Source: an uncultured Campylobacter sp. (GTDB lineage Bacteria; Campylobacterota; Campylobacteria; Campylobacterales; Campylobacteraceae). Taken from it: a stretch of 7,035 bases of DNA. The position numbers were made by a program, and so were the translations under genes. This document shows positions 1 through 5,575 of this stretch, piece after piece. The stretch covers positions 1-7,035 of the forward strand of contig NZ_CALKTS010000069.1 in assembly GCF_937997595.1 (NCBI RefSeq), given 5' to 3'. The notes under the pieces are model-generated. The model made no database searches, had not been told where the DNA came from, and saw nothing but the letters and a program-made list of their open reading frames with translations. Numbering within the stretch: the first letter of the stretch is position 1; every line of letters begins with the position of its first letter.

Positions 1-423
1 GGCGATATCCGCATTCGCCCGCAAAAAATCTCTAAAAAATATCTCATCCGCATCGCCGAAATTTCGCAGATGCACGTGAAAAACGCGCTCGGCAAATCCC
101 GCTTCGGTGTAGCCCTTATTTAGGCTGCAGCGGCTCCCCTTTTCGCTCATTAGCAGATAGCCCGCCTCTATCAAGCGCTGTTTGGCGACGGCAATATCCG
201 AGCATTCGATCAAAATATCTACGATCGGCTTCGCCCAGATCCCGCTTACCGCGGTGCTGCCGATATGGTGGATCTTGATCTCGCCATGATCTCGCAGCAG
301 ACCGCGCAGAATTTCGCGCTCCTGCCTAAACCAAACGCTCCAGCGCGGATCGTGCGGCACGAGACGTATTGGAAAGAGTCGCCACAGCTCCTGCAGGCTC
401 ATCGAAAGGAGTTTATTGCTCAT
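1..423 (-). CDS. GrpB/UPF0157 family protein, 3' end outside window
   Basis: An open minus-strand frame of 141 codons begins at ATG 423-421 and is still open at base 1, so the C-terminus is missing. The family is normally about 170-180 residues, so some 30-40 residues are probably lost. The core signature HHIGSTAVSGIWAKPIVDIL (residues 52-71) is the GrpB motif, related to the nucleotidyltransferase fold: the GST loop followed by KPxxDIL. Also typical are VPHDPRW near residue 22 and the late FFRDFLRAN segment. The start is supported by a GGGAG ribosome binding site five bases upstream; a second in-frame ATG at codon 8 has no better site. The biochemical role of the family is not settled. The gene starts 35 bases after the tRNA-Ser 3' end on the same strand and may share its transcript, as no promoter stands out between them. 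Family assignment is firm; function is not. Confidence 0.9.
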   Translation of the reverse strand, partial: MSNKLLSMSLQELWRLFPIRLVPHDPRWSVWFRQEREILRGLLRDHGEIKIHHIGSTAVSGIWAKPIVDILIECSDIAVAKQRLIEAGYLLMSEKGSRCSLNKGYTEAGFAERVFHVHLRNFGDADEIFFRDFLRANADIA

Positions 424-458
424 CTTAACTCCCGAGTATTGGGTGAAATTTGAATGAA

Positions 459-546
459 TGGCGGGTAGATAGGGATTCGAACCCCAGAAGGCTGACGCCT
501 TACGCGCTTTCGAGGCGCGCTCCTTCGACCGCTCGGACATCTACCC
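459..546 (-). tRNA. tRNA-Ser, anticodon CGA (reads UCG)
   Basis: An 88-base tRNA including an encoded CCA end. The acceptor strand GGGTAGA (546-540) pairs fully with TCTACCC (469-463), followed by discriminator G and CCA (462-459). The D-arm has the class II form CCGAGCGGTCGAAGG. The anticodon stem CGCGC/GCGCG closes the loop CTCGAAA, with anticodon CGA at 512-510. A long variable arm (AAGGCGTCAGCCTT region) is typical of serine tRNAs. The T-arm is TGGGG, loop TTCGAAT, CCCTA, with one G-T pair. No mismatch is seen in the acceptor or anticodon stems. Confidence 0.97.
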
Positions 547-553
547 GAATGAA

Positions 554-559
554 AGTGTA
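554..559 (-). promoter_or_regulatory. Possible -10 box of tRNA-Ser promoter
   Basis: Reading the minus strand, TACACT ends seven bases before the tRNA 5' end, which suits a -10 element. No convincing -35 is seen, which is common in Campylobacter sigma-70 promoters. The overlapping TAAATT just upstream is an alternative. Position and AT-richness are the only support. Confidence 0.3.
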
Positions 560-561
560 AT

Positions 562-581
562 TTAAGCCAAAAATGGCTTAA
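562..581. repeat. Perfect 8-bp inverted repeat, AAAA loop
   Basis: TTAAGCCA (562-569) and TGGCTTAA (574-581) are exact reverse complements around a four-base AAAA loop. The hairpin sits directly upstream of the likely tRNA-Ser -10 box, where a -35 or operator would be. It could also be a weak terminator for transcription arriving from the tkt operon, but no clear U-run follows it on the minus strand. Confidence 0.6.
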
Positions 582-660
582 TAACAGATTTAAAAATGAA
601 ATTCCGCGCGAAATTTCGCCTGTTTTTGCGGGCGGGGGTTGAAATTTAACGGCGCAAATT

Positions 661-680
661 TAGATTTCGTTTTAAATCTA
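661..680. repeat. AT-rich 7-bp inverted repeat
   Basis: TAGATTT (661-667) and AAATCTA (674-680) are exact reverse complements around cgtttt. The repeat lies mid-way in the non-coding 547-834 stretch. No gene, RNA gene or longer open frame was found in that stretch on either strand; the longest ATG frame seen is about 17 codons. Confidence 0.45.
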
Positions 681-790
681 CGGCTTAAGGTACGGCGCGC
701 TTTGGGCATAAAATTTACTTTCGCGCATAGTTTTGGGCACGGAATTTTACCGCTTTATGGATGAAATTTTACGCAAAAGCTCATCGTCGC

Positions 791-834
791 GGCGGCGAAA
801 AATCACTCGCCGTTTATAAATTTCATGCGCCGCC
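791..834 (-). terminator. Candidate terminator of ispA-tkt operon
   Basis: On the minus strand this begins next to the stop codon of the last operon gene. GGCGGCG (834-828) can pair with CGCCGCC (797-791). Inside it, CGGCGA (812-807) can pair with TCGCCG (798-793), so two overlapping hairpins compete. Only a short T-run (four Ts inside GAGCTTTTGCG) follows downstream, so intrinsic termination is uncertain. Position at the operon end is the main support. Confidence 0.3.
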
Positions 835-1257
835 CTACAAAACCGAGATAAAAATTTTGATCTCGTCTCCGCCGTAAAACTCAAAATCCGTTCCAAACGC
901 TCTTTTTAGTTCGCCGGCCTCAAAAAAGCTCCAAATTTTGCTCCAAAACTTTGCTACGTTTTGCGGCTCATTCGGGAAGCTAAAAACCGCGTATTTGCCG
1001 CTTTTGATCTCCAAGGCTTCGTCGCTGCGGGGCGCTTTGGTGCCGATAAAGATATCGTAAAGTCCGTCGGCGCCGTTTTCGTAATCGTAATAGACGCCGT
1101 AAATCTCGCTCCGCCCGTCATAACACTCTTTCATAAATTCCGCCCACAGCGCGGGAATTTTACCGCTTCCGCCTAGCTCGTCCGCGTTTTTCGTGCGGGC
1201 TTTTAATCCGTAAATTTTAAATCCGTCTAAATACGAAATTTTGATTTTTTCGCTCAA
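835..1257 (-). CDS. Small GyrI-like / Cass2-type effector-binding domain protein
   Basis: A 140-residue protein that looks like a stand-alone effector-binding domain of the GyrI/AraC C-terminal type, closest to the integron-associated Cass2 subgroup. Supporting segments are GKIPALWAEFMKE (residues 32-44), YGVYYDYENGADGLYDIFIG (53-72), the YAVFSFP strand, a W-x3-W helix (FWSKIW), and FEFY near the C-terminus. Such domains bind small, often cationic, molecules; no DNA-binding domain is attached and the ligand is unknown. The start is TTG (1257-1255), preceded by a GGAAAGG ribosome binding site about seven bases upstream. No ATG alternative keeps the N-terminal strand. It follows tkt by 15 bases and is most likely the last gene of the ispA-tkt operon. 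A metabolic link to those genes is inference from position only. Fold assignment is fairly sure; function is open. Confidence 0.85.
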   Translation of the reverse strand: MSEKIKISYLDGFKIYGLKARTKNADELGGSGKIPALWAEFMKECYDGRSEIYGVYYDYENGADGLYDIFIGTKAPRSDEALEIKSGKYAVFSFPNEPQNVAKFWSKIWSFFEAGELKRAFGTDFEFYGGDEIKIFISVL

Positions 1258-1272
1258 ATTTTACCCTTTCCG

Positions 1273-3201
1273 CTACTGCTCTAAAAGCTCCCTTGCTTCT
1301 TTTGCGATCGCGACGTCGGTGAAGCCGAAAAGCTTAAATAGCTCGCTCGCGTTGCCGCTCTCGCCGAAGCTTTGCATGCCGTGTACCGCGTCTGCAAATT
1401 TATACCACTCAAGCGCGCTTGCGGCTTCGACGGCCAAAATTTTAGTCTGCGCCTGCAGGATTTGCGCCAAATAATCTGCGTCCTGCTCGCACAAAAGCTC
1501 GAAGCACGGCGCGCTTACGACGTTTGCGCCGATGCCTTGCTCTTGCAGGATCGCTGCCGCTTTTAGGCAGAGCGAAACCTCGCTGCCGCTTGCGATGAGC
1601 GTGATACGTGCCTCTTTGCTCTGCCTTAGCAGATACGCGCCGTTTTGCACGTCGCCCAAAACCGCCTTAGGTAGCGGCTCAAGTCCCTGACGCGAGCAGA
1701 CGAACGCCGCGGGGGCATTCAGAGCAAGCGCCGTGCGCCAGCATTTTACGTTTTCGTTGCCGTCTGCGGGGCGGAAGGTGTAGAAGTCTGGCATCGCGCG
1801 GAAGGTGCTAAGCTGCTCGATAGGCTCGTGCGTCGGTCCATCCTCGCCCACGCCGATGCTGTCGTGCGTGAAGACGAAATAGTGTCGCAAGCCCATCAGC
1901 GCCGCAAGCCGCGCGCCCGTTTTGAGATAGTCGCTAAAGATAAAAAACGTCGCGCTAAACGGAATGAAAAGCCCGTATCTCGCAAAGGCGTTGCCGATCG
2001 CCGCCATCGCGTGCTCGCGGATGCCGAAGTGTAAATTTTTGCCGCACGGAAAGTCGCCGCCGCCTTTTAGCTCGGTCTTATTCGATGCCGCCAAATCGGC
2101 GCTTCCGCCCAAAAAGCCGGGCACCGCGTTTGCGATGGCGTTTAAAATTTTACCGTTACTATCGCGCGTGGCGACCTTAAGCCCGCTAAAATTTGGAAAT
2201 TCTATCTTGCTAAAATCGGGATTTAAAAGCTCGTTTAGAAGCGCTTTTTTTTCATCGCTTAGCTTCGCAAGCTTCTCCTTCCAAAGCCGCTCCTCCAAAT
2301 CGCCCCTCTCAACCGCAGCGCGCGTCGCAAAAAGCACGTCCTCACTTACGACGAAGCTTTGGGCGGGATCAAAGCCCAGGCTTTGCTTAGCGCGCGCAAG
2401 CAGTTCCTCTCCAAGCGGCGCGCCGTGCGTCTTGGCCGTGCCCTCAAGCTCGAGCGCACCCTTGCCGATCGTGGTATTTGCGATGATGAGGTAGGGTTTG
2501 GTTTTGTTTTTGACCTCGTCAAGGACGAATTCTATCTGATCGAAATTATGCCCGTCGATGCGCGCGACCTCAAAGCCTTGCGCTTCAAATCGCACCTTTA
2601 CGTCCTCAAACCACGCGATATCGGTGCTGCCATCGATCGTGATGCCGTTAGAATCATAAATTATCGTGAGATTATCGAGGTTGTGTCTGCCCGCAAGCGC
2701 GCACGCTTCGTAGCTGATGCCCTCCTGTAGATCGCCGTCGCCGCAGAAGCAATAGACGCGGTGATCGATGATCTCGTTGCCCTCCTCGTTGAGCAGATAT
2801 GCGGCGTATTTTGCGGCCATCGCAAATCCGACTGCGTTTGCGACGCCCTGTCCGAGCGGTCCGGTAGCGATCTCGACGCCCGGGGTAGTGATCTCCGGAT
2901 GGCCGGGGGTTTTGGAGTGCAGGCGCCTGAAGCTTTTCAGATTGTCCATGCTCAAATCATATCCGCTAAGATAGAGGTAGCTATACACGAGCGCGCTTGC
3001 GTGCCCGCCCGAAAATACGACGCGGTCGCGGTTCAGCCACGCGGGATTTTTGGGGTTGTGGCGGACCTTGTTCATAAAGACGCTCATTACGTCGCTTAGC
3101 CCCATCGGCGTACCGGGATGGCCTGAATTGGCGCTTTGGATCATATCCGCGCTTAGAAATTTGATCGTGTTTGAAATTTTACTTAGCTGCTCGCTCGACA
3201 T
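1273..3201 (-). CDS. tkt: Transketolase
   Basis: Thiamine-diphosphate enzyme (EC 2.2.1.1) moving two-carbon ketol units between sugar phosphates in the non-oxidative pentose phosphate pathway; cytoplasmic homodimer. At 642 residues it is full length (E. coli TktA has 663). The N-terminal PP domain shows SGHPGTPMG (H28), TGPLGQG (113-119) and the cofactor motif GDGDLQEG (154-161) with metal ligands D155 and N185 in DSNGITIDG. HGAPLG (259-264) follows. The Pyr domain has the catalytic glutamate E396 in FGIREHAM, then FTHDSIGVGEDGPTHEP (444-460) carrying the substrate-contacting H446, D454 and H458. GDGDLQEG differs from the common GDGCLMEG at non-ligand positions. Start ATG 3201-3199 has AAGGA seven bases upstream, inside the last codons of ispA. 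The three-base gap to the ispA stop suggests translational coupling. No defect was seen. Confidence 0.98.
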   Translation of the reverse strand: MSSEQLSKISNTIKFLSADMIQSANSGHPGTPMGLSDVMSVFMNKVRHNPKNPAWLNRDRVVFSGGHASALVYSYLYLSGYDLSMDNLKSFRRLHSKTPGHPEITTPGVEIATGPLGQGVANAVGFAMAAKYAAYLLNEEGNEIIDHRVYCFCGDGDLQEGISYEACALAGRHNLDNLTIIYDSNGITIDGSTDIAWFEDVKVRFEAQGFEVARIDGHNFDQIEFVLDEVKNKTKPYLIIANTTIGKGALELEGTAKTHGAPLGEELLARAKQSLGFDPAQSFVVSEDVLFATRAAVERGDLEERLWKEKLAKLSDEKKALLNELLNPDFSKIEFPNFSGLKVATRDSNGKILNAIANAVPGFLGGSADLAASNKTELKGGGDFPCGKNLHFGIREHAMAAIGNAFARYGLFIPFSATFFIFSDYLKTGARLAALMGLRHYFVFTHDSIGVGEDGPTHEPIEQLSTFRAMPDFYTFRPADGNENVKCWRTALALNAPAAFVCSRQGLEPLPKAVLGDVQNGAYLLRQSKEARITLIASGSEVSLCLKAAAILQEQGIGANVVSAPCFELLCEQDADYLAQILQAQTKILAVEAASALEWYKFADAVHGMQSFGESGNASELFKLFGFTDVAIAKEARELLEQ

Positions 3202-3204
3202 TTT

Positions 3205-4056
3205 TCATCCTTTCAGGTATTTTTCTATCAAATTTAAAACCAAATCGCGTAGGCTCGCATCATAGCCGTTCATCGCGCCGCTTACTTCGTCTATCAGGCG
3301 CTGCTTGTAGCTTCTAGCGCCCGCAAGTCCGAGTAAATTTACGAAGGAATTTTTCGCGCCGTCCGCTCCTACCGGTTTGCCTGCGCTTGCCTCGTCGCCC
3401 GTGGCATCAATGATATCATCCTCGATCTGAAATATAAGCCCTAGCTTCAGCCCGATCTTATAAAGCTCATGCGCGAGCTCATCATTTAGCCCGCCGATTA
3501 TGGCGCCTAGCTCAAACGCCGCGGCGATGAGTGCGCCCGTTTTGTGCAGATGCAAAAACTCAAGCTCGCTTTGCTTTAGAGGGATGTTTTCAAAACGGCA
3601 ATCGATCGCCTGACCGAGCACCATGCCGCTGCTGCCTGCATTTCGCGCTAGAGTTTTAATGCATTTTATCTTAATCTCGTCGCTTAGGCTTGCGCTCGCG
3701 GCAATCAAAAACGCGTCGGTATTTAGCGCGTCGCCCACCAAAATCGCCGTAACCTCGTCGTATTTTTTATGCAGGCTCGGCCGTCCGCGGCGCAGATCCG
3801 CATCGTCCATCGCGGGCAGATCGTCGTGGATAAGCGAGTAGGTGTGGATCATCTCAAGCGCCATCGCGATCGCCAGCGCGCCCTCAAAGCGCCGCTCATC
3901 CACTGCCGAGACGACGCCTAGCAGCAGCTGCGCGCGAAAATGCTTGCCGCCCGCTTGCAGCATGTAATTGAGCGCCTCCTCAAAGTACGGATGAAAGCTA
4001 GATGCCTTCAACTCGTTTTGCTTCAAGTAATCTTTAAATTTTTCTAAAATATCCAT
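3205..4056 (-). CDS. ispA: Polyprenyl synthetase, farnesyl diphosphate synthase (IspA)
   Basis: Condenses isopentenyl diphosphate with dimethylallyl/geranyl diphosphate to farnesyl diphosphate, precursor of undecaprenyl carrier and quinone side chains. The 283-residue product has GGKHFR (36-41), the first aspartate-rich motif DDLPAMDD (78-85) followed by LRRGRPS, GMVLGQAID (144-152), KTG (172-174) and the second motif FQIEDDIID (209-217), then GKPVGAD (226-232). Tyr73 and Ser74, five and four residues before the first motif, match E. coli IspA and favour a C15 product. GGKHFRA replaces the usual GGKRxRP. I chose ATG 4056-4054, which has AAGG and AGGA upstream and gives the family length. The frame stays open to 4197, but that extra 47-residue stretch is Ser/Arg-rich, unlike any IspA, and is probably not translated. 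First gene of the ispA-tkt operon; its promoter is not obvious. Confidence 0.96.
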   Translation of the reverse strand: MDILEKFKDYLKQNELKASSFHPYFEEALNYMLQAGGKHFRAQLLLGVVSAVDERRFEGALAIAMALEMIHTYSLIHDDLPAMDDADLRRGRPSLHKKYDEVTAILVGDALNTDAFLIAASASLSDEIKIKCIKTLARNAGSSGMVLGQAIDCRFENIPLKQSELEFLHLHKTGALIAAAFELGAIIGGLNDELAHELYKIGLKLGLIFQIEDDIIDATGDEASAGKPVGADGAKNSFVNLLGLAGARSYKQRLIDEVSGAMNGYDASLRDLVLNLIEKYLKG

Positions 4057-4345
4057 CGATCCTGCCTTGCGGTTTTGATTTGCTCTGCTTGGGCGCGCCC
4101 TTGACGAATGCAAATTCGCGCCCTTCGAATGCCTTTTTGTCGCGCAGCTTAGACTTTGCTGTCGCGAGTCGTTTGTACGTCGCGTAGAAGTAATCATGCC
4201 GCTTAAAATTTTAAATTTTAATTTCCCTAGCTTTACGCAGTGCGCGAGGCGAAGGATGCTCCGCTTTTTTGAGCCGCATCTTACGCTCGATTTGCTCGCG
4301 GATGTCGCGCAATGGCTCGCCCGCTTTGCATTTAAGCTGCGCTAG
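4034..4345 (-). pseudogene. Coding-like frame broken by TAA, possible gene remnant
   Basis: Between a TAG (4348-4346) and a TAA (4036-4034) the minus strand has 103 codons interrupted only by one TAA at 4213-4211. The upstream part (44 codons) contains LRDIREQIERKMRLKKAE, a charged helix-like stretch. The downstream part (57 codons) begins NFKRHDYFYATYKRLATAK and ends QGRIDGYFRKI. Codon choice (GAG, CGC, GCG, TTC, AAG) looks like that of the real genes. No start with a ribosome binding site is visible, and the interrupting stop lies in an AT-rich palindromic tract (TTAAAATTTTAA, 4203-4214). The frame overlaps the ispA start by 23 bases in another register. I recognise no family. A 49-codon plus-strand frame (4196-4345) competes over the same bases. 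It may be a decayed gene or chance; coding status is unproven. Confidence 0.35.
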
Positions 4346-4650
4346 CTAAATTTTACTTTGCGCCGCAGCGTAGCAGCTCGCCGAAATTTTAGAATTTGCC
4401 CTCACGCCGCCCGTTAAATTTGACTGATTTGCTAAGGTTAAAATTTAATAACCTAGCGTCAAATCAAACAAGTTTCACTTTATGTAAGCTACACCGCCAC
4501 AAAAATCTAAATTTAACTTGTCGCCTTATAAAATCGGGCTTCATTTAGTTTGCTACAGGAGCCGCTCGCTCCGTAAAATCCAAACCGCTCGCTAGGCGGG
4601 AAGTAGTCGCCCTCTCTAAAAAGCCTATTTTCACCATTTTTGAACTACGC
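4057..4650. other. 594-base ybaB-ispA gap without an intact gene
   Basis: No complete gene was found on either strand. Besides the broken frame at 4345-4034 and the hairpin at 4418-4464, the part nearest ybaB has a 43-codon stretch in ybaB's frame (4644-4516, ending at TAA 4515-4513) that contains REGDYFPPSERFGFYGASGS but has no start codon. An overlapping 30-codon ATG frame (4637-4545) has no ribosome binding site. CCGCTCGCT occurs twice (4562-4570 and 4585-4593). Two TAAAAT boxes in the AT-rich tract at 4208-4220 could serve as an ispA promoter with a leader of about 145 bases, but this is weak. Confidence 0.5.
4418..4464. repeat. Long imperfect inverted repeat (16 pairs)
   Basis: Three stacked exact stems fold this stretch: ATTTGAC (4418-4424) with GTCAAAT (4458-4464), GCTA (4431-4434) with TAGC (4454-4457), and GGTTA (4436-4440) with TAACC (4449-4453). 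The loop has eight bases, and there are bulges of six bases (4425-4430) and one base (4435). No U-run follows on either strand, so it is not a simple terminator. It could be a structured leader, a processing site or the relic of a small mobile element. Confidence 0.6.
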
Positions 4651-4980
4651 TTAGCCCTTATTGCCAAGCAGATCACCCAATCCGCCGAGCCCTCCTAGCA
4701 TGGATGCTGCAGCGCCTTTCTTTTCATTTTCGACGAGTTTTATCGCGTCGCCTATCGCCGAAATTAGCAGGATCTGCAAGCTCTCTTTGTCGTTAAAAAG
4801 GCTGTCGTCGATGCTTAGATCGAGCACCTCGCCCGCGCCGTTTAGCCTGATGGCGACCATGCCCGCGCCCGATTTTACGGTAAATTCCTTGCGCGCATTC
4901 TCCTCCTCGATCTGCTTAGCCTTGGCCTGCATCTGATCGAGCATCTGCCCCATTTTTGAAAAATCCATTCCTTCGAACAT
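4651..4980 (-). CDS. ybaB: YbaB/EbfC family nucleoid-associated protein
   Basis: A 109-residue DNA-binding protein of the YbaB/EbfC family, a dimeric nucleoid-associated protein that binds DNA with low or modest sequence preference. Seen in sequence: the Met/Gln-rich N-terminal helix (MGQMLDQMQAKAKQIEEE), the central strands with SGAGMVAIRLNGAGEVLDLSI, a helix with DAIKLVENEKK, and a Gly/Leu-rich tail. Start choice: the frame can begin at TTG (4983-4981), but ATG 4980-4978 is preferred because AAAGGA lies six bases before it and only three before the TTG. A likely promoter is 24-29 bases upstream, so it can be expressed separately from the panD cluster. In Helicobacter pylori panD and ybaB are neighbours (from memory HP0034-HP0035); here three unknown genes lie between them. 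From memory, C. jejuni places its ybaB near ispA and tkt, as here. Confidence 0.95.
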   Translation of the reverse strand: MFEGMDFSKMGQMLDQMQAKAKQIEEENARKEFTVKSGAGMVAIRLNGAGEVLDLSIDDSLFNDKESLQILLISAIGDAIKLVENEKKGAAASMLGGLGGLGDLLGNKG

Positions 4981-5003
4981 CAAAAATCCTTTAAATTTTG
5001 GCT

Positions 5004-5009
5004 ATTTTA
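5004..5009 (-). promoter_or_regulatory. Probable ybaB -10 box (extended type)
   Basis: The minus strand reads TTTGCTAAAAT: TAAAAT at 5009-5004 preceded by TG and one base, an extended -10 as used by Campylobacter sigma-70. A start about seven bases downstream would give a leader of roughly 17 bases holding the AAAGGA site. No -35 match is evident. Confidence 0.5.
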
Positions 5010-5019
5010 GCAAATTTAA

Positions 5020-5031
5020 GCTAAATTTAGC
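5020..5031. repeat. 12-bp perfect palindrome GCTAAATTTAGC
   Basis: GCTAAATTTAGC is an exact palindrome about 10 bases upstream of the ybaB -10 box, covering the -35 region where an operator could sit. It may equally be one of the many AAATTT-centred words in this DNA; a regulatory role is only inferred from position. Confidence 0.4.
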
Positions 5032-5251
5032 GTTTGACTTGGCGCTGCGAGTTTTGTTCTCGGCTTTGATTTTACGGCGGACGCGAGACGCGAAATTTAA
5101 AATTTCAAACCGCAGAAATTGGCCGAGCCCTGCCGAAGCGGCGCATGCACGATAAGCGAGCGATTTAATTTCGCCCGCAAATATGAGCGAGCAAAGCGAT
5201 CTCGTTAAATTCGCTCCGCGAATTTTGAAATTTAGCCGCAAAATTTAGCGC

Positions 5252-5566
5252 CTACTCGTATGTTCGTCCCATTTCGAGCAGTTCGCCGAGCATTTCCCAG
5301 CCGCCGCGCACGGGCGCGTCCTCGCCTGCGTGATCCATCAGGCCGCGCGCTCCGCACTCCAGCAGTGAAAACGGATCGAAATTATACCAGCCATGCCCGC
5401 TCGGAGAGACGATGCCGAAAAATTTGCTCTCGTCCGCAAGCTGTCCGCTAGCGCGCATCCTGCTAAGCTCCGCTAGCTGAAATTTTATGACCTCCGCGGA
5501 ATACGCAGGTCCGCCGTGCTTGTTTGCGGCCTCGAATTTCAGGGGCTCATTCGTCTTTTGCTCCAA
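5252..5566 (-). CDS. Unknown protein, possibly C-terminal half of a split gene
   Basis: A 104-residue product that I do not recognise. It has a Lys/Glu-rich N-terminus, a helix FQLAELSRMRASG (29-41), a compact Gly/aromatic segment FFGIVSPSGHGWYNFDPF (49-66) and an acidic C-terminal helix; no signal peptide or membrane segment. The likely start is TTG 5566-5564, with GTGAGG overlapping the upstream stop and about seven bases of spacing; no early ATG exists. It is in the same frame as the preceding gene and separated from its TGA (5578-5576) by only three codons (GGC GGG TCC). It could therefore be an independent, translationally coupled gene or the rest of one roughly 270-residue protein. The flexible, charged sequence on both sides of the TGA looks like an interdomain linker, which favours the split. 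The expressed frame seems real; the gene model is uncertain. Confidence 0.65.
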   Translation of the reverse strand: MEQKTNEPLKFEAANKHGGPAYSAEVIKFQLAELSRMRASGQLADESKFFGIVSPSGHGWYNFDPFSLLECGARGLMDHAGEDAPVRGGWEMLGELLEMGRTYE

Positions 5567-5575
5567 GGACCCGCC

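Noticed and set aside
265..453. Plus-strand 62-codon frame over the grpB start and the tRNA-grpB gap
   Set aside because: It lies opposite the well-supported GrpB signature and has no family likeness of its own.
1964..2494. Plus-strand 176-codon frame
   Set aside because: It is the antisense shadow of tkt, Ser/Pro/Lys-rich, and tkt has complete catalytic motifs on the other strand.
4057..4197. 47-codon N-terminal extension of IspA
   Set aside because: The extension is Ser/Arg-rich with no family counterpart. The ATG at 4056 has a ribosome binding site and gives the normal IspA length; another frame over the same bases looks more coding-like.
4196..4345. Plus-strand 49-codon ATG frame opposite the broken minus-strand frame
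   Set aside because: No ribosome binding site, no recognisable family and no other plus-strand genes in the window. It is probably the antisense shadow of the minus-strand frame, but neither is proven.
4562..4593. Two CCGCTCGCT copies suggesting a CRISPR-like or tandem repeat
   Set aside because: Only two nine-base copies, without a regular repeat-spacer pattern; similar GCGAGCG words are common in this GC-rich DNA.
4500..4650. Possible small stable RNA (for example SRP-type) after ybaB
   Set aside because: Hairpins such as GGAGC/GCTCC exist, but no conserved SRP, 6S or tmRNA sequence motif could be identified.
5002..5241. 79-codon minus-strand frame between the 104-codon gene and ybaB
   Set aside because: It starts at TTG without a good ribosome binding site, has low-complexity Arg/Ala/Ser composition, and its last codons overlap the probable ybaB -10 box. 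More likely leader DNA than a gene, though a relic cannot be excluded.
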